49,342 bases of DNA from Candidatus Zixiibacteriota bacterium (GTDB lineage: Bacteria; Electryoneota; B3-LCP). This document shows, one piece after another, positions 47,667-49,342 of this stretch. The notes beneath the pieces were generated by a model, which ran no database searches, was not told where the DNA came from, and saw only the letters and a list, made by a program, of their open reading frames with translations. Each line of letters opens with the position of its first letter. Within the stretch, counting starts at the first letter, position 1. Where the stretch lies: contig QZKQ01000043.1 of the NCBI GenBank assembly GCA_003599535.1, positions 1 through 49,342 of the forward strand, written 5' to 3'. Made by a program: the position numbers and the translations under genes.

Positions 47667-49121
47667 TCACTTGGTCAGTACCATCCGCTGCACCAGCGGA
47701 AGCTGTCCGGCCATTTCCAGGCGCAGCAGGTACACGCCGGAAGGCAGTCCGGCGCCGTCAAAGCGCGCTGCGTGGAGGCCCGCCTCGCGCCAGCCTTCCG
47801 CCAGCGTCCGGATCTCTCTGCCGGCGGCATCGTACACCCGGAGGCTGACGTGACCCGCCGTGCTCAATTCATAGCGGACCGCCGTTTCCGGGTTGAATGG
47901 GTTGGGGCTGACGGAGACCGCCGGGCCGGCCTCCCACCCCGCCGGCAGGCCGTCATCGTCTCCCGACTTGCTGAAGTAGAAGTAGCTGGAATCATAGACG
48001 ACGCCGGAAACGAACTGCCCCACTCGACCCATGAACATGTATTGTCCCACTGGGAAGGTGGGTGAGATAACCTGGTTGCGGGTGCGATTAAGGGTGGCGT
48101 TGCCCGGGAGAGTAATGGTGACCGGGGCCGATGGCGGGTATGTCCAGGGTCCCCCGACTTGCGATATCATGATCCATGCCTGGAAAGTTGCGGTGAAGGA
48201 GGTGGCATTATGAATCTGGATATAGTAGGAGAAGGACCCGCCCATAGCCGGAATGACGATCGGCGGATTGAGCGGCGTCAGGGTGATGGTAATCGGACTG
48301 ATGGGGGTGATGGCGTACATTTCCATGATGTACAGGGCGTCCAAAGGCATTCCTTCGGCCACCCCGATCATGACTGCGCCCTGGTACCCGGCCATGGACC
48401 ACTGCGAAGTCATTTCGCAGCCGGCCAGGGCCTGAGCGGTCAACCCCGGAAGTAGCGGCATGGTGTGCGTCGTTCCGGTGGGCTGGTGCGTGACGGGATT
48501 GTACCCTTTGTAGGCGCCGGAGGCCTGGTCCAGAACCCACAGCGTCGCCGGGTGCCCGGGAACGTCATCCCAGGCCATGCCCGCGACGCCGTACCACCCG
48601 GCAGGCGCCGGCCCTTGCCAGACGACAGCGCCGGAACGGGTAAACTCGACGAATATGTCACCGAAATTTCCGGTCCAGAAGTGATCCGTTGCGGGGTCGT
48701 ACGCCAACGCGCGCACCACGGCGACTCCGGCCGGCTTGGGAATGTAGTGGGCCGGCTGCAGCACGCCGTTCATATCGAACGCCTGGATCTGCGCTCCCGA
48801 CCCGCCCGCGTACATATGGGCGCCGTCGAAAGCCAGATCATGCCAGGTTCCGGACTGCGGGATCACCGTCACCTGGCCGGTTTCGGTGACGATCATCAGG
48901 ACGCACTGCCCGCCCGGCGTCGCGGCACTGATAAAATACTTATCGTTCGCGTAGGCGGCTCCGACGGGATGATACATAGTGGGCAGGCCGGGAAATGTGA
49001 CCAGGACGTCCCACATGGCGTCCGTGCCGGGTAGCTCCTTGCCGTGGGCGGCGCATTGCCCCTGCACCGCCGTAACCAGAAGCAGGCCCGCCAGCAGGGA
49101 AACAAGAATCCATCGCTTCAT
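47667..49121 (-). CDS. Secreted T9SS protein, propeller-like
   Basis: This 484-residue protein has a signal peptide (ILVSLLAGLLLVTAVQGQ). Residues of about 30-270 contain repeated strands that report values along a chain (TWHDLAFDGAHMYAGGS; VRALAYDPATDHFWTGNFGD; AGMAWDDVPGHPATLWVLDQ), as in SMP-30/NHL-type propellers. Nt 47962-48300 encode the shared domain before the sorting domain (PPIVIPAMGGSFSYYIQ ... FQAWIMISQVGGPW ... YFSKSGDD). The T9SS type A domain ends the protein (NPFNPETAVRYELS ... SGVYLLRLEMA ... RMVLTK). The ligand is unknown. GGAGG precedes the ATG at 49121, and a consensus promoter lies upstream. Confidence 0.85.
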   Translation of the reverse strand: MKRWILVSLLAGLLLVTAVQGQCAAHGKELPGTDAMWDVLVTFPGLPTMYHPVGAAYANDKYFISAATPGGQCVLMIVTETGQVTVIPQSGTWHDLAFDGAHMYAGGSGAQIQAFDMNGVLQPAHYIPKPAGVAVVRALAYDPATDHFWTGNFGDIFVEFTRSGAVVWQGPAPAGWYGVAGMAWDDVPGHPATLWVLDQASGAYKGYNPVTHQPTGTTHTMPLLPGLTAQALAGCEMTSQWSMAGYQGAVMIGVAEGMPLDALYIMEMYAITPISPITITLTPLNPPIVIPAMGGSFSYYIQIHNATSFTATFQAWIMISQVGGPWTYPPSAPVTITLPGNATLNRTRNQVISPTFPVGQYMFMGRVGQFVSGVVYDSSYFYFSKSGDDDGLPAGWEAGPAVSVSPNPFNPETAVRYELSTAGHVSLRVYDAAGREIRTLAEGWREAGLHAARFDGAGLPSGVYLLRLEMAGQLPLVQRMVLTK

Positions 49122-49187
49122 GGTGCACCTCCGAATGAATTAGGATAGTCTGAGACGCGACGATAACGGATTGGAATGAATTGCCAT

Positions 49188-49216
49188 AATATAATGCAAT
49201 TCCGGGGCATTGTCAA
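49188..49216 (-). promoter_or_regulatory. Promoter TTGACA-N17-TATATT of the last T9SS gene
   Basis: On the minus strand a perfect TTGACA (49211-49216), a 17-nt spacer and TATATT (49188-49193) lie about 67 nt before the ATG at 49121. Confidence 0.8.
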
Positions 49217-49342
49217 CGGTTTTTTTATAATTTCAAATTTTACTCATGGTAAACACCGCCTATTTAGGGCGAAAAAGTGGAAAAGCCAGGGGCGGCGCAG
49301 TAGTGCGCCGCCCCTGACCGGCTACGGATAATTCAGGGTGAA

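Overview
The window reads as a chromosome segment of a GC-rich, Gram-negative bacterium, most likely from an uncultured lineage of the FCB superphylum (Zixibacteria/Eisenbacteria/KSB1-like; the exact phylum cannot be read from this window). Four large secreted proteins end in a type IX secretion type A sorting domain (NPFNPT...GVYL...K(M/L)VLLK), two proteins are multiheme c-type cytochromes, and MurE carries the DNPR motif of meso-diaminopimelate ligases. TGA is a normal stop codon in many genes here.

Layout. 1-6.1 kb (all minus): NADP-type glutamate dehydrogenase, a terminator, then a likely operon of a second glutamate dehydrogenase, a GcvH-like protein without the lipoyl lysine, and a fused 19-heme c / membrane b cytochrome that resembles quinol-oxidising inner-membrane modules such as Geobacter CbcL. 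6.7-16.5 kb: DnaJ, a secreted T9SS protein, a CheY-like regulator, a pentapeptide-repeat/metallo-beta-lactamase pair, GtrA, a lipoprotein gene with an in-frame TGA, and an S9 (DPP IV-like) peptidase. 16.8-25.3 kb: a PEGA lipoprotein, a six-Asp-box T9SS protein, a recombinant remnant fusing the S9 peptidase start to a T9SS tail, an octaheme cytochrome c, and two CsgG/FlgT-like envelope proteins. 25.5-43.9 kb: a complete dcw cluster in canonical order (mraZ-rsmH-ftsL-ftsI-murE-murF-mraY-murD-ftsW-murG-murC-murB-ftsQ-ftsA-ftsZ), started by a consensus sigma-70 promoter with operator-like repeats and broken by palindromic elements at three junctions. 44.4-49.1 kb: a T9SS-secreted metalloprotease and a T9SS-secreted propeller protein, both minus.

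How the parts work together. The dcw cluster makes lipid II and the division ring. The cytochromes point to respiration through the inner membrane and periplasm. The T9SS proteins, S9 peptidase and metalloprotease suggest extracellular protein degradation, with glutamate dehydrogenases handling amino-acid nitrogen (inference).

The intergenic DNA is unusually rich in short repeats: palindromic REP/MITE-like units of several families and tandem tracts with a 7-bp (once 8-bp) period whose unit sequence differs from tract to tract. Two such heptamer tracts lie inside coding sequence, at the same codons of two T9SS sorting domains. The most unusual single-gene signal is the lipoprotein at 13.5-14.16 kb: a well-placed start and signal peptide are cut from the rest by an in-frame TGA that is followed by a hairpin fitting the bacterial SECIS geometry. 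No tRNA, rRNA or CRISPR array was found.
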